Translations under genes and position numbers: made by a program
The notes under the pieces: generated by a model
Databases searched by the model: none
Told to the model about the DNA's origin: nothing
Seen by the model: only the letters and a program-made list of their open reading frames with translations
Part shown: piece after piece, positions 7,229-15,178 of the stretch
Position numbering within the stretch: the first letter of the stretch is position 1
How the letters are laid out: every line of letters starts with the position of its first letter
NCBI GenBank assembly: GCA_001275005.1
Contig: JWZX01002410.1
Coordinates: 1-22,989 of the forward strand
DNA from: Chrysochromulina tobinii
Taxonomy: Eukaryota; Haptophyta; Prymnesiales; Chrysochromulinaceae
DNA length: 22,989 nt
Direction of reading: 5' to 3'

Positions 7229-9622
7229 TCACGCCCCTAAGCAATCTTCAATGTGTATGGCAGCCATCCCTGACGCGTCGTCGACTCGCGGCGTCGTATC
7301 GAGCTCCACAAGCAACGAGCCTCCGAGCGTGCGGACACGCCACGCCTGCAGGCTGTCCGTGTCCACCTCGGCGTGCTCGGCCGGGCGCAGCGAGAGCAGT
7401 GCCTGCTCAGCCCCTGTGCTGTCGACGTGTAGGACGCGCACCGGGTAGGGGGACCTATTGAGGAAGAGGGCTTGAACGGGCTGGCCTCCGCCCGAGCTGA
7501 AGCCGCTACCCCCTAGCCGCGGCTGCGGGCATGGGCGGAGGGCCAGCGGTAACGCGGCCATGTCCAAACCGGACACTCTCAAGTCCGATCCCAAATCGTC
7601 CCCACTGCCCCCCGCGCACAATGCTGCCCTGCCATCGGCGGCGTGCATGCAGCAGGTACTGGTAGCTTCGCCGGACCCCAACGGCGTGCCGGTAGCATCG
7701 CCGGTAGCATCGCCGGACCCGAACGGCATGCCGGTCAGCTCGGCGGCATCCTCCGGGCTCGCCGCCCAAGGAGCCTTGATCGGCCGGCACTCGGGGGCGC
7801 ATGAGCACGAGGAGCCGTCGGTGAACACCAGCGACGCGACACGCCGACGCCGCCCTCGCCGCCGCCGCGAAGGCGCATCTAGCGACGCCGTGAGCTGCCG
7901 CTGCTGCCGCTGCTGCTGCCGCTCCTCCTCGGACTCGGGCGGCACGTCCGGGTCGGGTGCTCGGGATGGCGCATCGCCGTCGTCAGCCGCCGCCTCGCCG
8001 CCAAGCGCGGGCATCCCGAAGCTGTCGAGCGTCGGGTCCGCCCGAAGGTGTGGCGAGGCGATCGGCGGCTGCTGCGGCTCAGGCTCCCCGCTGAGCTTGC
8101 GCGCCATCCACGCGTCGTGTCGGCGCAGCAGTGTGGGCTCGTGCGAAGGCAGCACCTTCTTGGCGAAGAGCGCGGGCGAACGCTGCGCGGCCGCCAGCGC
8201 CTTCCCATCGAGCAACATGGCGCCCCCCCACTCCGCCTCGGGCAGGGACGCCCAGTAGCGCGCACGCGCACCCGCCTCATTCTCCGGCCACATCTCGTAG
8301 CGCAGGGGCAGATCGATCGCCGTGCGCCGGAAGGGCGAGTGCATGAGCACCGTGGGTAGGTACCACTCGTCCGCGAGCAGCCGACGCTCGAAGACGCGCG
8401 CCCACTGCAACGCGTGCGCATCCGTGAGCAGGTACCTGCAGAGGCTCGCCGGCAGGAGCCGCAAACAGTCGCAATCAGTCGCAATCAGCCGCAATCATCC
8501 GCAATCAGCCGCAATCAGCCGCAATCAGCCGCAATCAGCCGCAATCAGCCGCAATCAGCCGCAATCAGCCGCAATCAGGTACCTGCAGAGGCTCGCCGGT
8601 AGAATGGCCCACTGCGTGCCGCGGAACTCGCCATAGGACGGCCGGGGCGGCTCGGGCGCTGCAAAGGGCACCGCCGCATGGAGCAGCGGGCCCGACTGGC
8701 CGTAACAGCAAGCCGGACCGGGCGAGCGGCGCGTCAGGCTCGAGTTGGCGCTCGAATTGACACTGACGAATCCGAAACCACCGCACTCTATAACGGAGTG
8801 CCGACGCAAGGCGCCGCCCCAAAAGGCGCGGCGGCGGCGCTGCGAAGGGGATGGGGATGGGAACTGCTCGAGCTCGACGTCGTCCTCCAAGCGGGGCGCA
8901 ACCGTTGCAGCTGCTGCCGCCGCCGCCGCCGCCGCTGCTGACGTCGCGGCGTCGCCTCCTTCACCCCTTCGGCCCGCAGCGGATGGCGGCGGGTCGACGT
9001 GCACAAACGCGCGGCCTTTGAAGCGCCCGAGAAAGGCGGTGAGCTCTTCGCTCGTGCGCAGGGGCAACTCGCTGTCGGACAGGTTGATGAAAAAGTCGAA
9101 GTCCACGCGCTGGACGAATGAAGCCATGGCATCCAGCATCGCTGTCACCATCGAGAAGCCACCCCACTGCACGAGCCGCCGTGTCTTGAGCACATGCACA
9201 TTGGCAAGCGTACTCGCGTATGAAACGAGCGCCTCGTGCACGGAGGCGTTCGCCTTGAGGTCGACGTGGACGAGGAAGAGGTGAACCGGGCTGTAGAGAG
9301 CGCGCACGAGGCGGGACACGAGCGCTAGCGCACTCGGCCGCGAAGCGAGCACAAAGAAGACGAGCCGCACATCGTCGGCCCGCGGCCGTGGCGCGATACT
9401 CACGCCCTGCAACGGATCTGGATAGAGCGAGAGGTGCGCCCGCGGATCAGCCTGCTCGGCTAGCGCGCGCCGCATGTACACCTGACAGCGCTCGCCGAGC
9501 GCGGTGAGGTGCGGCAGCGCGGCCAGCGGCACGCCCTCGTTGCTCGTGAGCTCAAAAGCCGGGACCGGCGCATTATCGGTGGAGCCGCTCGCGTCAATTG
9601 CGACCGAAACATGTGCCTGCAT
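7229..9622 (-). CDS. GT14 (core-2/I-branching, xylosyltransferase-type) glycosyltransferase with C-terminal VHL-beta-like domain, two exons
   Basis: Exon 1 is 9622-8583 and exon 2 is 8435-7229; joined they give 748 residues. Residues 85-450 match the GT14 Branch domain: VRLVFFVLASRP (85-96), HVDLKA (119-124), QWGGFSMV (152-159), FFINLSDSELPL (177-188), and FRGTQWAIL (333-341). This is followed across the splice junction by LLADEWYLPTVLMHSPF, the usual exposed acceptor-site region. GT14 enzymes act in the Golgi lumen on glycans or on Ser/Hyp-linked sugars. A poly-Ala tract is at 229-239. A low-complexity linker (about 460-660) leads to residues 667-725 (LFLNRSPYPVRVLHVDSTG... QAWRVR...GGSLLVE), which match the von Hippel-Lindau beta domain. 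No N-terminal membrane anchor is visible at Met1, so a 5' exon may be missing. Confidence 0.85.
8436..8582 (-). other. GT-AG intron made of a duplicated exon segment plus a 10-bp repeat array
   Basis: On the minus strand exon 1 ends ...GAGCCTCTGCAG at 8583, and the intron begins GTACCTGATTGCGG and ends ...GAGCCTCTGCAG at 8436. The next exon starts GTACCTGCTCACGG. Removal restores the GT14 frame in phase 2 (codon AG|G, Arg347). The 147-bp length is a multiple of three, but retention meets a stop codon after nine codons. A 27-bp direct repeat with one mismatch spans both splice sites. Confidence 0.9.
8461..8578 (-). repeat. Decamer minisatellite (about 12 copies) inside the GT14 intron
   Basis: Eleven full units and most of a twelfth, GCAATCAGCC on the plus strand, which reads CTGATTGCGG on the coding strand. 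The units nearest the 3' splice site have diverged (GTC endings, CAAACA), while the central ones are identical. On the coding strand the array contains no AG dinucleotide, and each unit carries CTGAT, fitting the CTRAY branch-point pattern. The array starts directly at the 5' splice site. Confidence 0.95.
8576..8602 (-). repeat. 27-bp direct repeat, 5' splice-site copy
   Basis: This copy and the one at 8429-8455 read CTACCGGCGAGCC... and CTGCCGGCGAGCC... on the coding strand, one mismatch in 27. Each contains CAG|GTAC. The first supplies the donor and the second the acceptor of the intron between them. This is the pattern expected if the intron arose from duplication of one exon segment. Confidence 0.9.
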
Positions 9623-9646
9623 GTGAATGGCTTATCGCCTAAACAC

Positions 9647-9666
9647 GGGACGGGCGGGTCCGTCCC
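9647..9666. repeat. Inverted repeat just upstream of the GT14-VHL start
   Basis: GGGACGG and CCGTCCC form 7-bp arms around a six-base loop, 25-44 bp upstream of the minus-strand ATG at 9622. It lies in the 5' UTR or core promoter of that gene. It may be a regulatory site or chance in GC-rich DNA. Confidence 0.4.
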
Positions 9667-9871
9667 ATTTATGGTAAGTGAACGTACCGTAAACAATAGT
9701 CCTGCATTCTGAGGCCGACGTTTGCGTCCGACGATGTCGATGACGGATGAGTCGAGGACCGCTACATGTATGGCCGAATGGCCTGAGCTGGCTGCGAGAG
9801 CCTTGAAGGAAGATTCACGCGGCGACTGGACTGGCGGTTCTCTGGCCCTCTATGGCGTGCTGCTCGACAAC

Positions 9872-9891
9872 GAGAGCCACTAGAGAGCCAC
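9872..9891 (+). repeat. 11-bp tandem duplication breaking the frame
   Basis: GAGAGCCAC recurs at a spacing of 11 bp and creates an in-frame TAG. Counting only one unit, the frame would stay open past this point, so the duplication looks like a disabling mutation of the gene starting at 9770. Confidence 0.6.
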
Positions 9892-10092
9892 CTCCACGAG
9901 CGTGTGTGGCCCAGCCAAGGTACATGTATGAGTGTGCTCCTCCCGGGGCAGCTGCGCGCCGAGTACGCGCCAAGGGGAGTGTGCCGGGGAGTGTATTGGG
10001 GCTCGGAGGGGGTAGGAGGGGGGCTGGCGCTCGCTCTGTGGGATCTGGCCTCACATGGGCGGGCCACACGTAAAGGCCTGCAGTTACTGTAT

Positions 10093-10131
10093 TGAGGAGG
10101 AGGCGGAGGAGGAGGAGGAGGAGGAGGAGGT
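10093..10131 (+). repeat. GAG trinucleotide tract
   Basis: A run of about a dozen GAG/GCG triplets encodes a poly-Glu stretch at the start of the second segment of the decayed gene. It lies right after a possible 3' splice site (TTGAG|GAGG). Confidence 0.8.
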
Positions 10132-10271
10132 GGCGAACCTCACCGCGGAAGTCACAAAAAGCGAGCCGTACCTGCGCCTCCTCAAAGCGGCCACTGGCGA
10201 GCGCGGCCTCAGCCAGAGCCGCATCAACTCCATGTTTCGCAACGATCAGCGGCGTGGCGGAGCGCAGTTCG

Positions 10272-10313
10272 TGACCCTCATGACGGGCGCCCAAGTTGAC
10301 CCTCATGACGGGC
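10272..10313 (+). repeat. 17-bp direct repeat with 25-bp period
   Basis: TGACCCTCATGACGGGC occurs at 10272-10288 and again at 10297-10313. The 25-bp duplication shifts the frame by one base and coincides with loss of coherent protein sequence. It is too short for a spliceosomal intron, although it starts GT and ends AG. Confidence 0.75.
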
Positions 10314-11706
10314 AGCAACGACGTGGGCCGGCGACGCGGCGAGCGCACGAAGCCGTGGCAGCCGTGCAGCGCGACGAGGCCGACGAGGCCGAGCGACGCA
10401 CGAGCGAGGACACGCAGGAGGCGCGGCTGGACGCTTACCGCACGGAGATGGTGGCCAACCTGTCGCCGGCCAACCACGTTCCTTGACTACGCGTTCATCT
10501 ACGACGGCGGGCTCAAGCGCCACTGGATCGTGTACAACATTGCGCTCGATCAAAGCCGCCGACCTGGAGATCTTGGCACAGCAACTCGCCGCGGAGCTTA
10601 ACGCGGAGCACAGGGTGGAGCGCACCACGATGCTGCGCGCCCTCCTCGCGACGGAGGTCAGCCTCCGCGAGCGCGGCTGGCAGGAGCCGTCGGCGAGCTG
10701 CCGAGCTCGCTCTGGCACCCACGCGGGGATGCCGGATTTCACGCGGCTCGTGTCCTTCCTCGGCGCGAAGCGAGGCCTGATCCTCGACACGGGGCTCTTC
10801 TACGACCAGCTGCAGCCGGGGTTGCTCATCAAGGTGCTCAAGCTCGCCAAGTTCCTGCGCATGGAGCTCTCGGCGCCGGGCAAGGGACTCGTGCACTGCA
10901 TGAACCGAGCCGAGGCCGCCGCGTAGCCGCCGCGGGGCTCAAGTACGGAGACCCGCGCGTCGCCAACGAGATGATCCACTCGGACGACCAGCTGGCCGCC
11001 GAGGCCTACGTCCGCGGCGCGTTGATCCTCGACCCGCCGTCGACGCGCTACAGCGGAGACGGCACCGAGCCGGTCCTCGGCCTCTTCGTCACGGGCACGG
11101 ACTCGGCGAAGATGAGCTACATCGTGGTGCGCGCGGTGCCCGCGTTGGCCGACGGCCCCGTCTCGAAGAAGAGAGCTCGAAGCAAGGCGGGCGGCGCGTT
11201 CGTCGGCGACATGACCACGACCAAGGGTCGGGCGCGTGCGAACGCCTCGCCGCCATCGCCCTGGCGCACGCGCACGACGGCGAGGTGCACGGCGACGAGC
11301 ACGACTTCAACTTTGCCACCGTCGGGCAAAATGCGGTCAACCTCGGCGCCCACCTCCGCGCCGTGCTGCACTCGCGCAACACGGTGGGCGGCGTCAGCTG
11401 GCTGCCCGCCAAGCTCTTCGACGAGCTGGGCGAGAAGGCGAGACATGGGAGAGGCTGCCGTTCAAGCCACGGCCGACGGTCAAGTACCACGACACGGACG
11501 AAGTCCTCCTCACTGGGGAAGAGGTTCGGGAGCACGCGCTCGAGCGCCATCTGCAATGCGAGCTGACCGCGAGCGAGCAGGCCGAAGCCTACTACGTAGT
11601 GCATGCGGCAGAAGCTTGTGTTTCGGCAGCTGCGGAGGCTGAAGCAGCAGGAGCAGCGGCAGCGGCCACACTCACGGCCAACGGGTGGCACAGCCGTGTG
11701 GCATAG

Positions 11707-12031
11707 TGCACCTGAGGAGCAGCATCCGCACGGCCCGACAAGAGACTCAGGTGTGCAGCCACAATCGCGCCCGTCACATAACCCACGCTCACAATCCACA
11801 CGACCCGACGAACCAGCCATGCTTTAAAACTGCCTCTCCCCGCTTCCCCCTTTCCCCCCCACCCCACTTTGCATGCGTCCGAATCCCATCACATTCACAC
11901 CTCCGAACTTCTGCCACCTCAGCACACACGATTGCATCGGCACCAAGCCTTGGGTCCACCGTCGAGCGCTCGGCCGGGCAGCGCCTGCCTGACGCCATCC
12001 TCAGCGCAGTGGCGGGCCTTGTCGACCACCA
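11707..12031. promoter_or_regulatory. Intergenic region upstream of the PDI-Erv gene
   Basis: These 325 bp hold the 5' region of the gene at 12032. A long pyrimidine-rich stretch (about 11832-11875, runs of C and T) is followed by CA-rich sequence. No TATA box is seen near the ATG. Open frames here are short and without domain character. Confidence 0.4.
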
Positions 12032-13480
12032 ATGGCAGCGCTCTCTCCGTCCAAAAGGAACTCTTTTCTGCAGCAGCTCCACCTGTACCCAAAGGTGCCG
12101 AACGACCTTACCGACGCGACGAGGCTTGGTGGCGCGCTCTCTCTTGTGTGTGCCGGGCTGATGACCTACCTGTTCGTCTCCAACATCGCGGAATACCTCA
12201 AGATGACGACGAGTACCGACGTCGCGCTCGACGACACGGGCGACACGACCATGAGGCTCTTCTTCAACATCACCATGGAGCGGCTGCCATGCCGTTTTGC
12301 GAGCGTCGACCTCTTCGACGTCATGGGTACCGCGCTGACCAACCTCTCGAGCGATGTGCTCAAAGTGCGCGTCGCTCCCGGCACTGGCCACAAGGAAGAG
12401 TTCCACGTCGATGCGCCACGGGCGGTCAAGCACGAAAAGATCGAAGTCGACGAGGAGGAGATGCTCAAGGCGCTCGGCAAGGATGACGGGCCTGCGCAGC
12501 TCAACGCGGACAACTTTGAGACCTTCGTGAGCCACTTTGAGCTCGTGCTGCTGGCCTTTGGCGCGCCATGGTGCCCTTGGTCGCAGCGCCTCGAGCCCAT
12601 CTGGATCAAGACGCACAATGAACTTAGGGGAAAGCCGTTTGCGTCGCGGGTTCGCGTCGCAAAGGTCGACTGCACCGCCGCCAACGCGCACAGCCTATGC
12701 CAGACGCAGCACATCCACGCGTTCCCGACGATCCGCGTCTACCGACATAAGGCGCTGCACGCGCACGAGAACTACCTTGGCGACCGCGACTCGAACGCCT
12801 TTATTGAGTTTATCGAGACCAGCCTGCCGCGCGCAAAGTCGAGCGGCGGACTAGGTACCGCACAGATCGCGGGCCAGCACGTCGAGGCGAGCGTGGGCGA
12901 GGGCGAAGGGTGCATGCTGACCGGCTCGGTGCGCATCTCGCGCGTGCCGGGCAACCTGCGCATCTCCGCCGCCTCGCCCGAGCACTCGTTCAACATGCGC
13001 ACGATGAACGTGACACACCACGTGGACAAGTTAATCTTCTCCTCGCTGAAGGAGACGTTCCGACTGCGGCACGTGCTGCCGCTCGAGCAGCGCTCGGGGC
13101 TGCTGAGCGCCTCGTACGGGATGCACCAGGAGCTGGCCACGCTCAAGCATTACCTCAAGGTGGTGCCCTTCCAGTACCAGTTCCTCGACGGCGAGCGGCA
13201 ACACACGTACCTCTACAAGGCTAACTACAATGAGTACCAGCCACGCAAGCTAGAATGGTATGAGGGCAAGGCGGACGCGTACGTCGACACCGATCTGGTG
13301 CCCAACGCGGCCTTCCACTACGACATCTCGCCGGTCATGGTCGTCGTGCAAGAGGAGACACAGAGCTTCTCCTCCTTTGTCACAAAGATATGCGCCGTCA
13401 TAGGCGGCATCTACACCGTTGTAGGTCTGCTGGACAACGTCGTCTACCACACGGGCCAGAAGCTCAAGAAATTGGCGTGA
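12032..13480 (+). CDS. PDI-C type chimera: Erv41/Erv46-like cargo receptor with an inserted thioredoxin domain
   Basis: A 482-residue intron-free frame with good start context (CACCAATGG). The first 55 residues (LYPKVPNDLTDATRLGGALS, then a membrane segment about 33-52) and residues 290-470 (CMLTGSVRISRVPGNL, NVTHHVDKL, then FHYDISPVMV and a second membrane segment about 452-470) are the Erv41/Erv46/ERGIC fold, which cycles between ER and Golgi in COPII/COPI vesicles. A thioredoxin domain sits between them at about 155-268, with WCPWS at 180-184 and the cis-Pro at 232 (AFPT). This order matches the plant/algal PDI-C (PDIL5-3/5-4) chimeras. The active site is CPWS, so the second catalytic cysteine is missing; it could reduce or isomerise, or only bind clients, but not act as a two-cysteine oxidase. 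The protein ends KKLA, not a classical KKxx. Confidence 0.92.
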   Translation: MAALSPSKRNSFLQQLHLYPKVPNDLTDATRLGGALSLVCAGLMTYLFVSNIAEYLKMTTSTDVALDDTGDTTMRLFFNITMERLPCRFASVDLFDVMGTALTNLSSDVLKVRVAPGTGHKEEFHVDAPRAVKHEKIEVDEEEMLKALGKDDGPAQLNADNFETFVSHFELVLLAFGAPWCPWSQRLEPIWIKTHNELRGKPFASRVRVAKVDCTAANAHSLCQTQHIHAFPTIRVYRHKALHAHENYLGDRDSNAFIEFIETSLPRAKSSGGLGTAQIAGQHVEASVGEGEGCMLTGSVRISRVPGNLRISAASPEHSFNMRTMNVTHHVDKLIFSSLKETFRLRHVLPLEQRSGLLSASYGMHQELATLKHYLKVVPFQYQFLDGERQHTYLYKANYNEYQPRKLEWYEGKADAYVDTDLVPNAAFHYDISPVMVVVQEETQSFSSFVTKICAVIGGIYTVVGLLDNVVYHTGQKLKKLA

Positions 13481-13922
13481 GCACGTCTCGCTTGCGGCGT
13501 GCGTGGGCCGATCTCGCGCCCGATCTCGCGCACGCGGTCACCGTCGATCGTCGCGATGGATCTACAGTAGTACGTGTACAATCATACAACTTCACCACTC
13601 ATATCATGCGTATAGCACATCTCTGTACTGCTGTATGCGCGGTGAAGATCTCCTTATGTTGGTACTTATCTCACCACACTAATCACCACACCCGAGGGAA
13701 CGATCCGATAAAGATCATAAGAATGATGAAACCGCAAATAAAACGACCCCTTTTCAACAACGAACGGCCCCGGCGCTCGAGTGCGTGCGGTCGTGGGGCG
13801 GGTCGCTCGCCCGCCGCCTCCGCGGGGGCGTCGTGCACGTTGTTTTTCACAGCCCTTGGTTATAAAAAGGCCGCCGTGTCGGGCGCTTTTTGATGTGAGT
13901 CGCTGCAACGGTCGCGCGCGGC
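13481..13922. promoter_or_regulatory. Intergenic region upstream of the SseB-domain gene
   Basis: The first half (about 13560-13750) is relatively AT-rich with ATACAACTTCACCAC and GATAAAGATCATAAG sequences and probably holds the 3' end of the PDI-Erv gene. The second half returns to high GC and ends with a clear TATA box at 13861. I see no gene here. Confidence 0.5.
13861..13869 (+). promoter_or_regulatory. TATA box of the SseB-domain gene
   Basis: TATAAAAAG lies 62 bp upstream of the ATG at 13923, a normal distance allowing a short 5' UTR. It is the only canonical TATA box I found in front of a gene in this window. Confidence 0.7.
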
Positions 13923-14642
13923 ATGTCGATTGCGGAGTGGCTCGCACGCTGCGCCGACGCTCGCGCATCGGACCAGTCGATCCCATTGGGAGCGCTCTGC
14001 CGCCAAATCGTGGCACACGGCGAGTGGTACGCGGATGTGGACGAGCATGGTGAGTTGGTCGACTGCCAAGTGTACTGCGGTGCAGCCGCCCCATCCGAGT
14101 CAATGCTGAAGCCCGTAAACGGGATAGCGCTCGCGGCGGCAGCCGCACAAACATCATCGATTCGATTTCACTACGAAGCAGACGTAGCACCTCTGGTCTT
14201 GGACGCCACTGAGACCTCTCTGCTTGCTACGTTCGTGCAATCCACTGTGGTCGAGGCGCTGCTGCAGAGGCTGCATGATGGCTCGCCGCTCGAGGTTTCC
14301 GAACCCTTTTCACGTCTTCGAACGGGCGCGTTCTTCGTATTGTGCGCGCAGGCAACGGGCGACTCTTCCTCACTCCGCATGGCCCTCGTGCCGGATGTGG
14401 ATGGAGGCCGGCGCCTTGTGGCAGCGTTCACGACACAGGATGCCCTCCAAGCGTTTGTGGCGGCGGCGAGCAAGCCGAGCGAGCACGTCTCGATGCGGCT
14501 GGCGGGTCAAGAGCTCTTTCAGTATCTTCTCGACCAGGGCACGATGCTCGACGGCGTCGTTTTCAACCCGGCGGGTCCAACCCCGCCGATCGCGTTCGCC
14601 AATGAGGTGGCGCGCGCGCTTTGCGATATGGGGCGCGCTTAA
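13923..14642 (+). CDS. SseB-domain protein
   Basis: A 239-residue intron-free frame. The C-terminal half, about residues 108-235, matches the SseB N-terminal domain family known mainly from bacteria: FFVLCAQ (137-143), LVPDVDGGRRLVAAFTTQDAL (155-175), VSMRLAGQELFQYLL (189-203), then LDGVVFNPAGP (209-219) and FANEVARAL (225-233). The first 100 residues have no recognisable domain; there is no signal peptide or plastid presequence. The biochemical function of SseB-like domains in this setting is unknown. The start is supported by a TATA box 62 bp upstream and by the ATG being the first in frame. The domain could be of bacterial origin, but base composition is like its neighbours. Confidence 0.8.
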   Translation: MSIAEWLARCADARASDQSIPLGALCRQIVAHGEWYADVDEHGELVDCQVYCGAAAPSESMLKPVNGIALAAAAAQTSSIRFHYEADVAPLVLDATETSLLATFVQSTVVEALLQRLHDGSPLEVSEPFSRLRTGAFFVLCAQATGDSSSLRMALVPDVDGGRRLVAAFTTQDALQAFVAAASKPSEHVSMRLAGQELFQYLLDQGTMLDGVVFNPAGPTPPIAFANEVARALCDMGRA

Positions 14643-15178
14643 TCCTTAAACGAATCGCGTAGCTCTTGAAAAACTGTTTTTGAACTAAATCCAACAATAC
14701 GGTCCTACAGTTTCGACCACAGTTTCTTGGCCAGGCATTTCCAAGCATTTGCCATTTCCCTCATTGCTCATAGGGACTGGGACTACTCGAGTAACCGACT
14801 AACTTGAGATCGCAGCACCTTTCACACGCGAGAAGGAGAACGTCACGCGGAGACCTCGACGAGGCGGTGACCTGAGCCAGGGACATTCGTTAAATGCTTT
14901 TTTCCTCGCGCTGACACGCGAAGCAAGCACCAGCCGCGCCGCCCCGCGGACCGACGCGCCTGTTGGCGCCTGCGGCCTGGCCGTGGCGCCTCGCTCGAGT
15001 CGGTTATCTGCGTCACCCGTCAGGCTTATTGTGTTCATGCTGTCCGTAGTGTTCAAATCTAAACATTACGTATCCGGTTACATGTAAAAAAAAGTGCAAG
15101 CCGGCGCTGTTTGTGGTGCACTGAGTGTGACGACTTTGGATTGGAATTTCTCCGGAATAGTTCACACACCCTCTGAGT
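14643..15178. other. Intergenic region, no gene seen
   Basis: The first 120 bases after the SseB stop are AT-richer (CTTGAAAAACTGTTTTTGAAC), probably a 3' UTR. The rest mixes GC-rich and AT-rich patches. Near 15114-15220 the words GAGTGTGA and CACACxCACCCTCT each recur, which might mark an unrecognised splice site or 5' UTR of the following gene. An upstream exon of the oxygenase gene cannot be ruled out. Confidence 0.4.

Larger units (their letters stand above)
9770..11706 (+). pseudogene. Decayed protein-coding gene of unknown family, several frameshifts
   Basis: Coding-like segments follow one another with little or no gap but in changing frames. They are MAEWPELAARALKEDSRGDW from 9770, an acidic stretch (E-rich, then VANLTAEVTKSEPYLRLL) from about 10097, FLDYAFIYDGGLKRHWIVYN near 10482, ADLEILAQQLAAELNAEH near 10558, YGDPRVANEMIHSDDQLAAE near 10944, RLAAIALAHAHDGEVHGDEH near 11250, and WERLPFKPRPTVKYHDTDEV near 11450 ending at 11706. 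At least five single-base shifts separate them, one in a G run at about 11224. Two frame-breaking tandem duplications are visible as well (11 bp at 9872, 25 bp at 10272). An intron about 9920-10096 (AAG|GTACATG to TTGAG|GAGG) is possible. I do not recognise the family. Assembly errors could mimic this, though neighbouring genes are intact. Confidence 0.6.

Noticed and set aside
8461..8578. CRISPR-like array
   Set aside because: The units are 10 bp, contiguous and without spacers, lie inside a eukaryotic intron, and have no cas genes nearby.
7229..9622. Two separate genes (a GT14 fragment and a downstream VHL-like gene)
   Set aside because: The GT14 family sequence continues across the repeat array, and GT-AG splicing restores the frame exactly.
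10272..10296. A 25-nt GT...AG intron
   Set aside because: It is shorter than any spliceosomal intron expected here and is better explained as a tandem duplication.
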